NCBI RefSeq assembly: GCF_001040945.1
Contig: NZ_CP011930.1
Location: 496,001 to 560,000, forward strand
Reading direction: 5' to 3'
Origin: Herbaspirillum seropedicae
Lineage (GTDB): Bacteria > Pseudomonadota > Gammaproteobacteria > Burkholderiales > Burkholderiaceae_D
DNA length: 64,000 nt
Position numbers and translations under genes: made by a program. Shown piece by piece: positions 40,119 through 50,340 of the stretch. Below the pieces are notes generated by a model. It saw nothing but the letters and a program-made list of their open reading frames with translations, made no database searches and had not been told where the DNA came from. Numbering within the stretch: position 1 is the first letter of the stretch; each line of letters starts with the position of its first letter.

Positions 40119-40973
40119 ATGGATACTCTCCTCGCGCTCAAGGCGCTCATCATGGGCATCGTCGAAGGCCTGACCGAATTCCTGCCCATTTCCTCCACCG
40201 GCCACCTGATCCTGGCCAACAGCCTGCTGCAATTCACCGGCCCTGATCTCTCCAAGGAAAAGGCCGACGTCTTCGAAATCGTCATCCAGGCCGGCGCCAT
40301 CCTGGCCGTCTGCTGGGAATACCGCGTGCGCATCGCCACCGTGCTGACCGGTATGTTCACCGACCGCAAGGCCCAGCGCCTGGTCGTCAACCTGATCATC
40401 GCCTTCCTGCCGGCCGCCATCCTGGGCTTCCTGTTCAGCCGTCGCATCAAGGAAGTGCTGTTCAACCCGGTCTCGGTGGCCATTGCCTTCATCGTCGGCG
40501 GTCTCATCATCCTGTGGGTGGAACGCCGCAACAAGGACCGCATGAGCATGGCCTCGGCACGTGTGGAAACGGTCGATGACATGACCCCGCTGGACGCCCT
40601 CAAGGTCGGCATCGCCCAGGCCTTCGCCCTGATCCCCGGCACCAGCCGCTCGGGCGCCACCATCATCGGCGGCATGATGTTCGGCCTGTCGCGCAAGGCG
40701 GCTACTGAATTCTCCTTCTTCCTGGCCATCCCGACGCTGTTTGCCGCCACCATCTACTCGCTCTACAAGGAGCGCGCGCTGCTGTCGGCCGCCGATGTGC
40801 CGCTGTTTACCGTGGGCACCGTGGCCGCCTTCGTCTCGGCCTTCCTGTGCGTGCGCTGGCTGCTGCGCTACATCAGCTCGCACGATTTCACCATTTTTGC
40901 CTGGTATCGCATCATCTTCGGCATCATCGTGCTGGTCACGGCCTACACCGGCGTGGTGGCCTGGGTCGAGTAA
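40119..40973 (+). CDS. uppP: Undecaprenyl-diphosphatase UppP (BacA), first copy
   Basis: Membrane phosphatase of 284 residues that recycles the undecaprenyl carrier for peptidoglycan and LPS O-antigen synthesis. Both active-site signatures are intact: [17 protein letters not shown] (about 16-32, with the Glu-rich motif) and [13 protein letters not shown] (about 170-182, with the catalytic Ser/Arg). Eight membrane segments are apparent. The start at ATG 40119 is favoured over upstream codons, which would add an unconserved tail. Confidence 0.95.
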   Translation: MDTLLALKALIMGIVEGLTEFLPISSTGHLILANSLLQFTGPDLSKEKADVFEIVIQAGAILAVCWEYRVRIATVLTGMFTDRKAQRLVVNLIIAFLPAAILGFLFSRRIKEVLFNPVSVAIAFIVGGLIILWVERRNKDRMSMASARVETVDDMTPLDALKVGIAQAFALIPGTSRSGATIIGGMMFGLSRKAATEFSFFLAIPTLFAATIYSLYKERALLSAADVPLFTVGTVAAFVSAFLCVRWLLRYISSHDFTIFAWYRIIFGIIVLVTAYTGVVAWVE

Positions 40974-41112
40974 TCCGGCCGGGTATTCAGCCATTTGTCA
41001 GCCTGCGGCAACCCTGCCGCGCTACACTGCAGCACCCCGCCGCCGGCCTCGCTGCCGGCGGCGGTTCCTCAGAACCATCCATCCTCGCCAATCCCATCCA
41101 GAGCACATCCCC

Positions 41113-41985
41113 ATGGCCAATGTTTGCAGCGCCGGTCTCGATATCGGCTTCGCCTCCCTCAGTTACGCCCAGATCGGTCTGCTGGGCATCGTCCAGGGCA
41201 TCACCGAACTGCTGCCCATTTCCTCCACCGCCCACATGCGCATCGTGCCGGCCCTGCTGGGCTGGCATGATCCCGGCTCGGCCTTCTCGGCCGCCATGCA
41301 ACTGGCCGCGCTGGCCGCCGTGATCAGCTACTTCCGGCGCGACGTCAGCGCTGTCACCGGCGGCAGCTTGGCCGCCTGGCGCCGGCGCGACTTCAACGAC
41401 CCCATGTTCCGGCTGGCTGTGGCCATCATCCTGGCCACCATTCCCATCGGCATCGCCGGGCTGTCGCTGTCGCACGTGCTCAACGCCTGCGGCTCGCCGC
41501 TGCGTAGCCTCACCGTGATCGGCTGGTCCTGCGTGGGCATGGCCATCCTGCTGGCCATCTCCGAGATGGTTTGCCGCCACCGCCGCAGCGTCGACCAGAT
41601 GCGCCTGCGCGATGCCCTCATCGTCGGGCTGGCCCAGGTGGGGGCGCTCATTCCCGGCGTCTCGCGCTCGGGTTCTACGCTCACCGCCGCGCTGTTCCTC
41701 AACTTCCGCCGCGAAGAAGCGGCCCGCTTTTCCTTCCTGCTGGGTTTGCCCGCCATCGCCCTGGCAGGCCTGAAGGAACTGGCCGTGCTGTTGCATGCGC
41801 ATATTCCCCTGGAAGCCTGGGGCGTACTGCTGTTCGGGCTGCTGGTGGCGAGCGTGTCGGCCTTTGCGGCGATCTGGGGGCTGATGAAATTCCTGGAGCG
41901 TTTCTCGACATGGCCCTTCATCGTCTATCGAGCTGTTCTCGGTGCTTTTTTGCTGGTTGCGGTGGCGCAGGGCTGGCTGCAATAA
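41113..41985 (+). CDS. UppP (BacA) paralogue, second copy
   Basis: Second undecaprenyl-diphosphatase homologue, 290 residues, directly downstream of the first. The signatures read QGITELLPISSTAHMRIV (about 28-45), where the usual Gly before His is Ala, and PGVSRSGSTLTAAL (about 181-194). The first Glu and the catalytic Ser/Arg/His positions remain, so activity is plausible. It has an N-terminal extension of about 15 residues with Cys. It could act on another polyprenyl diphosphate or be a redundant copy conferring bacitracin tolerance. Confidence 0.88.
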   Translation: MANVCSAGLDIGFASLSYAQIGLLGIVQGITELLPISSTAHMRIVPALLGWHDPGSAFSAAMQLAALAAVISYFRRDVSAVTGGSLAAWRRRDFNDPMFRLAVAIILATIPIGIAGLSLSHVLNACGSPLRSLTVIGWSCVGMAILLAISEMVCRHRRSVDQMRLRDALIVGLAQVGALIPGVSRSGSTLTAALFLNFRREEAARFSFLLGLPAIALAGLKELAVLLHAHIPLEAWGVLLFGLLVASVSAFAAIWGLMKFLERFSTWPFIVYRAVLGAFLLVAVAQGWLQ

Positions 41986-42026
41986 AATAGCGCCTTCGCT
42001 GCACACAGCTTCAAGGCTCTTCTTCC

Positions 42027-43883
<1,857 letters not shown>

Positions 43884-43947
43884 TCCTTGCAGTCCTGATA
43901 GGCGCGCCTGACGTTTTCTGCACCATCCTCATTGCATCGCCCATGAA

Positions 43948-43981
43948 AAAACGGCATGTCCCGCAAGGGACATGCCGTTTT
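43948..43981. terminator. Bidirectional terminator between recQ and trmB
   Basis: A perfect 15-bp stem (AAAACGGCATGTCCC with GGGACATGCCGTTTT) and a GCAA loop carry A and T tracts on both sides, so it can end convergent transcripts from recQ and trmB. Confidence 0.9.
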
Positions 43982-44006
43982 GACTTGAGCACGAGAGCAA
44001 CCGGCG

Positions 44007-44726
44007 TCAGGCGCGCTTCTCGAACACCAGGTCCCACACCCCGTGCCCCAGACGCAGGCCGCGGTTTTCGAACTTGGTGGTATCGCGGTATTCCGGACGC
44101 GGCACATAGCCGGACGGATCGGTCGCCGTATTCTTCAAGGTCGGCTCGGCCGACAGCACGTCCAGCATCTGGATCGCATATTCTTCCCAGTCGGTGGCGC
44201 AGTGGAGATAGCCACCCGGTGCCAGGCGCGAGCTGATCAGCTGCACCAGCGGACTCTGGATCAGGCGACGCTTGTTATGGCGCGCCTTGTGCCACGGATC
44301 GGGAAAGAACACATGCACCCCAGCCAGCGTATCGGGCGCGATCATGTTGGTCAGCACTTCCACGGCATCGTGCTGGATGATGCGCACGTTTTCCAGATGG
44401 CCTTCGCCGATCAGTTTCAGGTAGCTGCCCACGCCAGGGGTATGCACTTCCACCCCGATGAAATTCTTTTCCGGCATCAGCGCGGAAATCTTGGCGCTGG
44501 TCTCCCCCATGCCGAAACCGATCTCGAGGATGGTCGGCGCCTTGCGTCCGAAGGCTGCTTCCAGGTCCAGCGGCGCCTTGTCGTAGGGCAGCAGGAAGCG
44601 CGGCCCCAGTTCTTCCAGCGCGCGCCCTTGCCCAACCGACACGCGCCCGGCGCGGGTAACGAAACTACGGATGCGACGCTCGCTGGGATCATAGAACAGC
44701 GGCTTGCCGGATTTGTTTTCAGACAT
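44007..44726 (-). CDS. trmB: tRNA (guanine-N7-)-methyltransferase
   Basis: Methylates G46 of tRNA using SAM; 239 residues. The SAM motif [12 protein letters not shown] (about 66-77), [15 protein letters not shown] and the catalytic [17 protein letters not shown] (about 138-154) are diagnostic. Start at 44726 (MSENKSGK); upstream codons are unconserved. It is convergent with recQ and lies 80 bases from tRNA-Gly on the same strand. Confidence 0.95.
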   Translation of the reverse strand: MSENKSGKPLFYDPSERRIRSFVTRAGRVSVGQGRALEELGPRFLLPYDKAPLDLEAAFGRKAPTILEIGFGMGETSAKISALMPEKNFIGVEVHTPGVGSYLKLIGEGHLENVRIIQHDAVEVLTNMIAPDTLAGVHVFFPDPWHKARHNKRRLIQSPLVQLISSRLAPGGYLHCATDWEEYAIQMLDVLSAEPTLKNTATDPSGYVPRPEYRDTTKFENRGLRLGHGVWDLVFEKRA

Positions 44727-44805
44727 GGATGACTCGAGAAACGGTGAGGAGCGGCCTGGAAGCATCTTGCCAGGCAGGGCTGGAAGCGGTCGCAGGCATG
44801 CGAGC

Positions 44806-44879
44806 TGGAGCGGGTGAAGGGGATCGAACCCTCGTCTTAAGCTTGGGAAGCTTCTGCTCTACCATTGAGCTACACCCGC
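44806..44879 (-). tRNA. tRNA-Gly (CCC)
   Basis: Cloverleaf on the minus strand with acceptor GCGGGTG paired with its complement, anticodon loop TTCCCAA (anticodon CCC), T-loop GGTTCGATCC and encoded CCA. It borders the AT-rich Zorya island, which lies on its 5' side; the 3' end faces trmB and is not duplicated nearby, so a classic tRNA 3'-end integration is not supported. Confidence 0.93.
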
Positions 44880-45072
44880 GGAGCCCGCAATTTTACGCGG
44901 TTTTCCGGGTGTTTTGTGAACTTGAAAGTTGTCCAGTGGTATCGATTCTGTGATGGCCGGTTGCTTCAAGCTGTTATCGCGGTTGGAAAGAACATGCAAT
45001 CTCATGCTTTTTTCTCATCGTTGATCTTTATGCACAGAATGCTCTAGTACTGACAAAAGCATCCCGAAGAGA

Positions 45073-45606
45073 TCATTTTCCAGCCTCACTGCGAGCTATG
45101 ATTTTTCCACCGACCGGCAGTTTGTTGCCTGCGTATATTAATAACTCAAAATCTGAACTGAGCATTGCGCAAGCGCGGACAAATGCTGTACGTGGTGTCT
45201 GGACGTTCTCATGAGCGATACACTTAATAGCTCTGCATCTGTCAGATATGTGAGAAGATTCAAAGGTCAATTTTGTATGTTCGGAACGATGGACAATCTG
45301 ATGAGCAAGCTCATTCCTGATTGAACGAACTATATGTAAGTCAGTTTTAATCGTGCCATTGATCATTCCCAAAAGGCTGCATAAGTCAATTTTTGCCGAA
45401 AAGTTGGACAAAGGGCCATCGCCTGTAAAGAGTTTGTTCCAGGACTTTGGGTCGGAATGCAAAAAAAACTCCAATGCCGTAGTCATTGCCTCTTCTACCC
45501 AAGCAGCACCAACAATAGCGACGCCTCGGTCTGTTTGATCTTCCATCTCCTCGATAAGCGTTATTAAGCGCTTTTGACCCTCTTCCGAATTTGGATCAAA
45601 TTTCAT
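45073..45606 (-). CDS. MltR-like protein, last gene of the Zorya operon
   Basis: Protein of 177 residues that resembles the MltR (mannitol operon repressor-like) fold: a helical segment with DRGVAIVGAAWVEEAMTTAL (about 27-46), LCSLLGMI, and VRSIRNELAH (about 92-101). Similar stand-alone proteins without a mannitol operon occur in mobile and defence regions, where their role is unknown. No mannitol genes are present here. It follows the zinc-ribbon gene by 44 bases on the same strand. Base composition is AT-richer than the flanks. A regulatory or accessory defence role is inferred. Confidence 0.65.
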   Translation of the reverse strand: MKFDPNSEEGQKRLITLIEEMEDQTDRGVAIVGAAWVEEAMTTALEFFLHSDPKSWNKLFTGDGPLSNFSAKIDLCSLLGMINGTIKTDLHIVRSIRNELAHQIVHRSEHTKLTFESSHISDRCRAIKCIAHENVQTPRTAFVRACAMLSSDFELLIYAGNKLPVGGKIIARSEAGK

Positions 45607-45650
45607 AGTCGGTCGTGGAAGATAGTCACGAAAGTATTAGGCATCAGAAT

Positions 45651-45920
45651 TTATTTTATTTTGATGAATTTGCTGTTCTTGAACGATCTCATAAGTTCAT
45701 TCTTCATCTCAGTTACTAGCTGATCGGCATAGTCTCGTGCTAGAGAGAGACCCACTGCTTTTGCAACAACAACTAAAGATGTAATGTCATTCTCTCTACC
45801 ACAATTTGCACAAACAACCAGACTTCCCGCGGGGGGAGAATAATCCATATAAGGCAGTGCAAATTCTGAAGAGCGGCAGAATGAGCATCGCAACCGGATT
45901 GTTTCTTTCAGTTCTTCCAC
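45651..45920 (-). CDS. Small zinc-ribbon protein of the Zorya operon
   Basis: Protein of 89 residues with two CxxC pairs (Cys12/Cys15 in RCSFCRSS, Cys37/Cys40 in VVCANCGREND), which form a probable zinc ribbon. A helical C-terminal half follows, with Lys-rich end. I do not recognise a named family. It starts two bases after the stop of the wHTH/RHIM-like gene, so co-translation is likely. A nucleic-acid-binding or protein-adaptor role is possible, but nothing in the sequence decides this. Confidence 0.65.
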   Translation of the reverse strand: MEELKETIRLRCSFCRSSEFALPYMDYSPPAGSLVVCANCGRENDITSLVVVAKAVGLSLARDYADQLVTEMKNELMRSFKNSKFIKIK

Positions 45921-45922
45921 AG

Positions 45923-46462
45923 CTATGCAAGCCCTGACAATGAACCTGCAAGTCCGCCGACAATTGACGTTACTAGAGGATGCCCAAGAAACTTCGATAG
46001 GCGACCTTTGGCTTCCTGCTTTTCTTCCTCCGTAGCATTGGATTCGTCGATTTTTTGTAGAAGCTGATTAAATACGTTGTGAATATTCTGCACATTTCCG
46101 TTCCCGACTTGCGCAGGGCCATGCACGTTTAATGTGGCAATTTGCATACTCGCTCCAAGTTCGTATGAACGGTTTTTTCCGTGCTTAATCGAAATCGCTC
46201 TGCTTTGCCCTTCTTCCGTCAGCGTGATGTGTGAAAAATTCCCATAGGTTTTTTTCAGAAGCGACCGTGAATTACAAATATTAATGATTTTGAATAGGTA
46301 ATCCTCTGACCAGCTGTATTTCTCGTCAAATGCAGTGCGATCGCTTTTACCAGCAACAAATGAAAAATGTACAGATTGAATGGTCCCTCCCATGCCTTCC
46401 ATGTCATCGTTCATGAAACTCAACACTGTATCGATATCGGATTGTATTTTTTCTGGGTCCAT
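45923..46462 (-). CDS. Winged-helix protein with RHIM-like motif and Gly-rich tail
   Basis: Protein of 179 residues with three parts. Residues about 50-92 look like a winged helix (SWSEDYLFKIINICNSRSLL, then ITLTEEGQSRAI). Residues about 112-128 (NVHGPAQVGNGNVQNIHNV) resemble the (I/V)Q(V/I)G-x-x-N amyloid core of RHIM and of bacterial amyloid-signalling motifs. The end (HPLVTSIVGGLAGSLSGLA) is hydrophobic and Gly-rich, possibly membrane-active. This layout suggests a signalling or effector component, but the family is not named. It starts 20 bases after zorE and is two bases from the next gene. Confidence 0.6.
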   Translation of the reverse strand: MDPEKIQSDIDTVLSFMNDDMEGMGGTIQSVHFSFVAGKSDRTAFDEKYSWSEDYLFKIINICNSRSLLKKTYGNFSHITLTEEGQSRAISIKHGKNRSYELGASMQIATLNVHGPAQVGNGNVQNIHNVFNQLLQKIDESNATEEEKQEAKGRLSKFLGHPLVTSIVGGLAGSLSGLA

Positions 46463-46482
46463 GTTTGGTTCAAATTAGTGAT

Positions 46483-47364
46483 TTAAAGCTTTCCCCTTTT
46501 TACACTGCTTTGTCGCGTGAGTACTGGCCTATTCGGATAGCGCGAAACAAAATCAACATACGCTGGGAGAGATTTCATATGCTCATGCATCGGTTCGTCC
46601 GCGTGACATCGAATACATAGTACCGAAAGATTAGCATCGGAATTATCATTTTTCATTCCATTTATGTGATGGACGTGCATATATTTTGACTCGCGTATAC
46701 CCAGCGCAATGCGGCACTTACTGCAGCGATATCCCCGCGTCTGTTTAATCCGCTCGGATATATCTCCCCAATCGACCGAGTAATCATTAAGCGGAGCTGT
46801 CTCAGATGTATGAACTGGCTTTTCGAGAATTAGATCTTGTGGGTACTGATTAAAAAAATCCTTCAGTAGAAAATTCTTTACGCGGTCAATACGAAGGGTG
46901 CGATCGAGGTCCAGTTGAAATCCCTTCCAGGAAATCGACGCGAGGCACATTTGGCAAACGTTTAGCTCAACGATTTTTGGTTTCGCCCCGTGCTCCATAA
47001 TATTCACTTGGAACATACCATCGTCTCGATTGGCCACGACGTAGCGAGCGAATCGATGATTTCGCTTCATTTTGTCGAGCGTGCCGCAAAAAGCGAGATG
47101 AAATTTGGGCATTTCCTCGCGTTGCCCGAAATTGGATACATCACGGATGTATAGAAGAACGCGGTACCCTTTATAGGCTAGTGTTCCATCTTGCAGAACC
47201 TGAACTTCATCGAATTTAACTTCTATGCCGTCTTGCCTCAACTGATCACGAAGATCTATCGGCTTATATATGTTTTCGATTTTAAAGCCTACGGCTAACG
47301 ATGCGCCCATTTCGTGACGCAACGCATTTAGATCAGAGGCTAGAAGAAAATTTGGTAGCTTCAA
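46483..47364 (-). CDS. zorE: ZorE HNH nuclease, type II Zorya
   Basis: HNH endonuclease of 293 residues, the nicking effector of type II Zorya. The C-terminal HNH site has zinc ligands C214, C217, C250 and C253 (GYRCSKC and VLCIRCH) and the catalytic core YMHVHHINGMKNDN (about 228-241). An additional CQMC pair (137/140) is present. The N-terminal two-thirds is not recognisable to me. It overlaps zorB by four bases (ATGA), which ties it to the ZorAB motor. In Zorya, ZorAB senses phage infection at the envelope and the effector degrades invading DNA. Confidence 0.85.
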   Translation of the reverse strand: MKLPNFLLASDLNALRHEMGASLAVGFKIENIYKPIDLRDQLRQDGIEVKFDEVQVLQDGTLAYKGYRVLLYIRDVSNFGQREEMPKFHLAFCGTLDKMKRNHRFARYVVANRDDGMFQVNIMEHGAKPKIVELNVCQMCLASISWKGFQLDLDRTLRIDRVKNFLLKDFFNQYPQDLILEKPVHTSETAPLNDYSVDWGDISERIKQTRGYRCSKCRIALGIRESKYMHVHHINGMKNDNSDANLSVLCIRCHADEPMHEHMKSLPAYVDFVSRYPNRPVLTRQSSVKRGKL

Positions 47365-48059
47365 GGCTGCTCTGCCTTCAAATCGCGAGCGATTTGATCC
47401 ATTCTGTCGCTAGCATTTGTGACAATACGAAACTCCACTCGTTGGTTAGCTAGTTGTGCAGCTGCTGAGTTGTCGTCTGGTGATATAGGCTTAGAAGATG
47501 AGAGGCCATTGGCTGTGACATGTCCCACTAGCCAGTCTTGCTGTCGTTCTACTGCGGGAAGCCTAAGTAAAAATTCGAGTGCACTTCTGGTTCGCGCTTG
47601 AGAGAGCTCCATGTTAAGAAAGTACGCGGTTTTCGTGTCGGTGCTATTTGTCCAGCTTCGGCTGGTGTGACCCTCAATTCTTATTTCTTTTATTGCATCT
47701 CGATACTTATCTGACGTAAGCATCGTTACGTATCGGGGGAAAAAATCTCTAAGAATTTGCTTGAATTTTGGCCTAAGTTCAGCAGAGCCTGTGGCAAACA
47801 GCACGGTAGGGTCATTAAAACGGATCGTCATGTCGCCGAGCAGTTCTGCATTCCACTGTTTCAAATCTCGTGAAAACTCCTTTTGAAGTGCTTGCAACAT
47901 ATCGCTCTTTGTTTCTTCAAACTCATTCACGACCAGCGTAGTCGTTTGCTCCACACGCAGCATAAAAGCTGCAGTTAGGAGCATGAATACCATCATTAGA
48001 CCTGTCATGAGGTCAGCTAGTGGGATCCAGTATGATTGGTTGCTTTGCTCAATATCCAT
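47361..48059 (-). CDS. zorB: ZorB, MotB-like membrane/peptidoglycan-binding component
   Basis: Anti-phage motor stator partner of 232 residues. One membrane helix lies at about 12-34 with the conserved Asp16 (IPLADLMTGLMMVF), the proton/ion-path residue in MotB-type proteins. The C-terminal OmpA-type peptidoglycan-binding domain runs from about 86 (LFATGSAELRP) through IRIEGHTSRSW to RTRSALEFLL and NQRVEFRI. It is flanked by zorA (two-base gap) and zorE (four-base overlap), the standard zorABE order. Confidence 0.9.
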   Translation of the reverse strand: MDIEQSNQSYWIPLADLMTGLMMVFMLLTAAFMLRVEQTTTLVVNEFEETKSDMLQALQKEFSRDLKQWNAELLGDMTIRFNDPTVLFATGSAELRPKFKQILRDFFPRYVTMLTSDKYRDAIKEIRIEGHTSRSWTNSTDTKTAYFLNMELSQARTRSALEFLLRLPAVERQQDWLVGHVTANGLSSSKPISPDDNSAAAQLANQRVEFRIVTNASDRMDQIARDLKAEQP

Positions 48060-48061
48060 AT

Positions 48062-49369
48062 CTATTGGGCGCTAGCGATCCGGACAACATCGCGCAGCTT
48101 ATCTGTTAGAGGACTATAGTCAGCTACGAACTTCTCGGACAAGGACGCCAACTGACGTCCAAGTGATTCCAAGCTTTTAGTCAATTCCTCTTGCAGTCCT
48201 TTGTCTAGGGACACCACACCTTGTCTGATGGTATCTAGCCCCTTCTGCATTTCATCGTTCACTTGCTTTTGCGATGATTTGATCGTCTCAGAGAGCAATT
48301 GCTTCATTTCGGCCGACGATCCTTGTATTTGCACACCAAAATTCTTCACTATATCGCTGACATCTGATTGGACTCTAGAAACACCCAGCTTTATTGCATC
48401 GGCGAGTTCTTCCATTTTTTTTGCGAACACTGGGGTGACATCCTTCATTTCAATCAGTACGGCGGAAAGAGAGCGCTGCGAATCTTCAATGGCGGCGTAT
48501 TGCTGGGAAAGTCCTCGAAGCAATTGCTCGAGTCTTGAGGCTGTTTCAGTGAAACCATCAGCGCGGCTCACCATTAGGGACATTCCATTGGCTGCGTTTT
48601 GAAGATCTGTCGCTGAAGACTGTTGTACGGCTTGTAGCTTATCTAACTCCTCGCGATATTGAACTTGCCAAACTACTAGTTTTTCCACAGCCATATTTAG
48701 ATGCTGGAAATTTTGTCCGAATTGCTCGTTGATTTGAGCGTTAAAATCTCGAATCACTTCTTTTAAAGCTTCGATTAACGCTTTCGATCCATCTTCTGCC
48801 ATCTTGCTGGCGAACGCGTCGAAAGAGCCGCGCAGCGCAGTTAGTTGATCATTTTGTTCTTGTCTCATCAGTTTTAGTTGAGAGAGCAGGCTGCCGTCTT
48901 CAGTACCCGATAGGCTCCTCTGCAAAGCTTGAGTAGCGGCCACTACGTCATCTAAGCTCGCCGCTTTAGGGGCGCCAATACTGTGTGGAATGGGGCTCTT
49001 TTGTTGGTGATGCCGAAAACGAATACATAAAGAGCCAAAAACCCCGCTGACGGAAGCCCAAAATGCCGTCTTTACACCCTCTAATAAGTGTGGAACGCTT
49101 GAAGACACTTTTGCTGAGTCAAAGTGCAATAGCGCAAGGGCTATACCTAGAAAACACCCGAATATGCCAACAGTCGTAAGTATTTCGGGGCCGTGTTGAA
49201 CAGCAAAGCGGTTGAAGCGAAAGCAAGTGAAATACACCGTTAGAGATAGGTTAATCGCGATAAATGTCATCGTGATTCCATCATGCAGGATAGACTCGAA
49301 TCCATTCGCTGCGAATGCAAAAGGTGAAACGATCGCAATTCCGAACGCTATAGCTGATTTCAGTAGCAT
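48062..49369 (-). CDS. zorA: ZorA, MotA-like component with long cytoplasmic tail
   Basis: Inner-membrane protein of 435 residues. Four hydrophobic segments (about 5-21, 31-50, 62-83 and 98-117) match the MotA/TolQ/ExbB core, including TVGIFGCFLGIALALLHF and the VKTAFWASVSGVFGSLCIR helix. From about 140 to the end the protein is predicted coiled-coil, the long cytoplasmic tail that in Zorya senses or relays envelope disturbance. AGGAG precedes the ATG at normal spacing. It is the first gene of the operon, and AT-rich non-coding sequence lies upstream. Confidence 0.88.
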   Translation of the reverse strand: MLLKSAIAFGIAIVSPFAFAANGFESILHDGITMTFIAINLSLTVYFTCFRFNRFAVQHGPEILTTVGIFGCFLGIALALLHFDSAKVSSSVPHLLEGVKTAFWASVSGVFGSLCIRFRHHQQKSPIPHSIGAPKAASLDDVVAATQALQRSLSGTEDGSLLSQLKLMRQEQNDQLTALRGSFDAFASKMAEDGSKALIEALKEVIRDFNAQINEQFGQNFQHLNMAVEKLVVWQVQYREELDKLQAVQQSSATDLQNAANGMSLMVSRADGFTETASRLEQLLRGLSQQYAAIEDSQRSLSAVLIEMKDVTPVFAKKMEELADAIKLGVSRVQSDVSDIVKNFGVQIQGSSAEMKQLLSETIKSSQKQVNDEMQKGLDTIRQGVVSLDKGLQEELTKSLESLGRQLASLSEKFVADYSPLTDKLRDVVRIASAQ

Positions 49370-49543
49370 GTGTTTCCCACTCCTCTTGTTTTTTTAGAGT
49401 AGTTAAAACAGCTAAAGCTAAGTTAGAGTTTTAATTTCTCTCAAATTTTTCCTGATAAATCGAAGCCCCTATTCGCATCCGATTATCAATTTTTCATCGT
49501 TGTGTTTTATGCTGTTGCCACAGTGCATTTTCTGGGAAGGCTC
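49370..49543. other. AT-rich upstream region of the Zorya operon
   Basis: This AT-rich stretch must contain the minus-strand zorA promoter. A TTGAGA element (near 49440) with a weak TTAGCT 17 bases on is the best candidate and is not convincing. The plus-strand remnant at 49544 starts at its other end. Confidence 0.35.
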
Positions 49544-49896
49544 ATGGAAAAAGGCTGCTACGGCGAAATTTCAACGCAAACACTATCCCTTGAACAAAAG
49601 AATACACTGGTCCACGCTATCGCGGAAGATAGCGGTCTAGGTTTTGGTTATTACGGATTCTTTGAAATACTACTCGTCATCTTCGAAGATATTCCCGGCT
49701 TCGAGACCGAACAGCCGGTAGTCAGCTTTCTCGCCGAGATGTGGCAGATCTATGAGGGTATGACGAATTCATCGATGAATTCCATGCGTGTGAGGATTTT
49801 ATTCTTCTGCATGCGCGGGTAGATTGCCGTGGCGATCTCCATTTTGCGGGCGGTTTTCCCTTCGCATCTACGGCTATCGGCTCGGAGAGAGCCTGA
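49544..49896 (+). pseudogene. Frameshifted hypothetical protein remnant
   Basis: A frame starts at ATG 49544 behind GGGAAGG and reads a plausible acidic protein up to FLAEMWQIYEG, then degenerates and stops at 49822. The +1 frame from about 49757 continues as YDEFIDEFHACEDFILLHARVD and runs to a stop at 49896 with protein-like composition. A one-base deletion near 49755-49758 would explain this. I do not recognise the family; size and acidity would suit an immunity-type protein, which is only a guess. It marks the edge of the AT-rich island. Confidence 0.5.
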
Positions 49897-50024
49897 ACTT
49901 TCCGCGGGATTGTACTTTTCGAACCAACCGGAGGCGGGGTAGGGCGGGGCGAGATCGGACGACGGATTTCCCCTGGGAGCTATCGAATTTGCTATTTAAA
50001 TCCTGGGCAAATCCAGTTCCCAGC

Positions 50025-50192
50025 TCATTTATCCTTCTCCTCAGCCTCCCTCGCTTTCCTCTCCTTGGCATATTTCTCAGACATCTTCCGCCATTGATTC
50101 AATTGCCGGAAATAAGTCCTTTTGACGCTAACCTCCGACAGAGGCCGTATGCCACGGACTGGACTGACAGGGGGAACACGACGCTCGCTCAT
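50025..50192 (-). CDS. Possible small basic protein (55 residues)
   Basis: A 55-residue frame begins MSERRVPPVSPVRGI at 50192 and ends in a highly charged helix (WRKMSEKYAKERKAREAEEK). The composition is protein-like and unlike a chance frame. AGGAG lies about 13 bases before the ATG, which is long. No family is recognised. It could be a real small gene near the border of the acquired island. Confidence 0.4.
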   Translation of the reverse strand: MSERRVPPVSPVRGIRPLSEVSVKRTYFRQLNQWRKMSEKYAKERKAREAEEKDK

Positions 50193-50340
50193 GATGCCTG
50201 GCTCCTGCTGGAGATGGTTGGCTGGGAGCCTAATCTTACTCTCAGGACCCGGCCCAACGCATTCACCGGCTGAACTGAACAACGACACCCCAGTCTATCT
50301 CCTCGTCATTTCCCTGGTTCAGCCATCGGAGACCGCCACC

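Noticed and set aside
44806..44879. tRNA-Gly as the integration site of the Zorya block
   Set aside because: The block lies on the 5' side of the tRNA, and no duplicated 3' end or integrase gene was found.
46483..47364. HNH gene considered as a lone homing or restriction nuclease
   Set aside because: It overlaps zorB by four bases in an operon with zorA, and its position matches type II Zorya, so ZorE is the better call.
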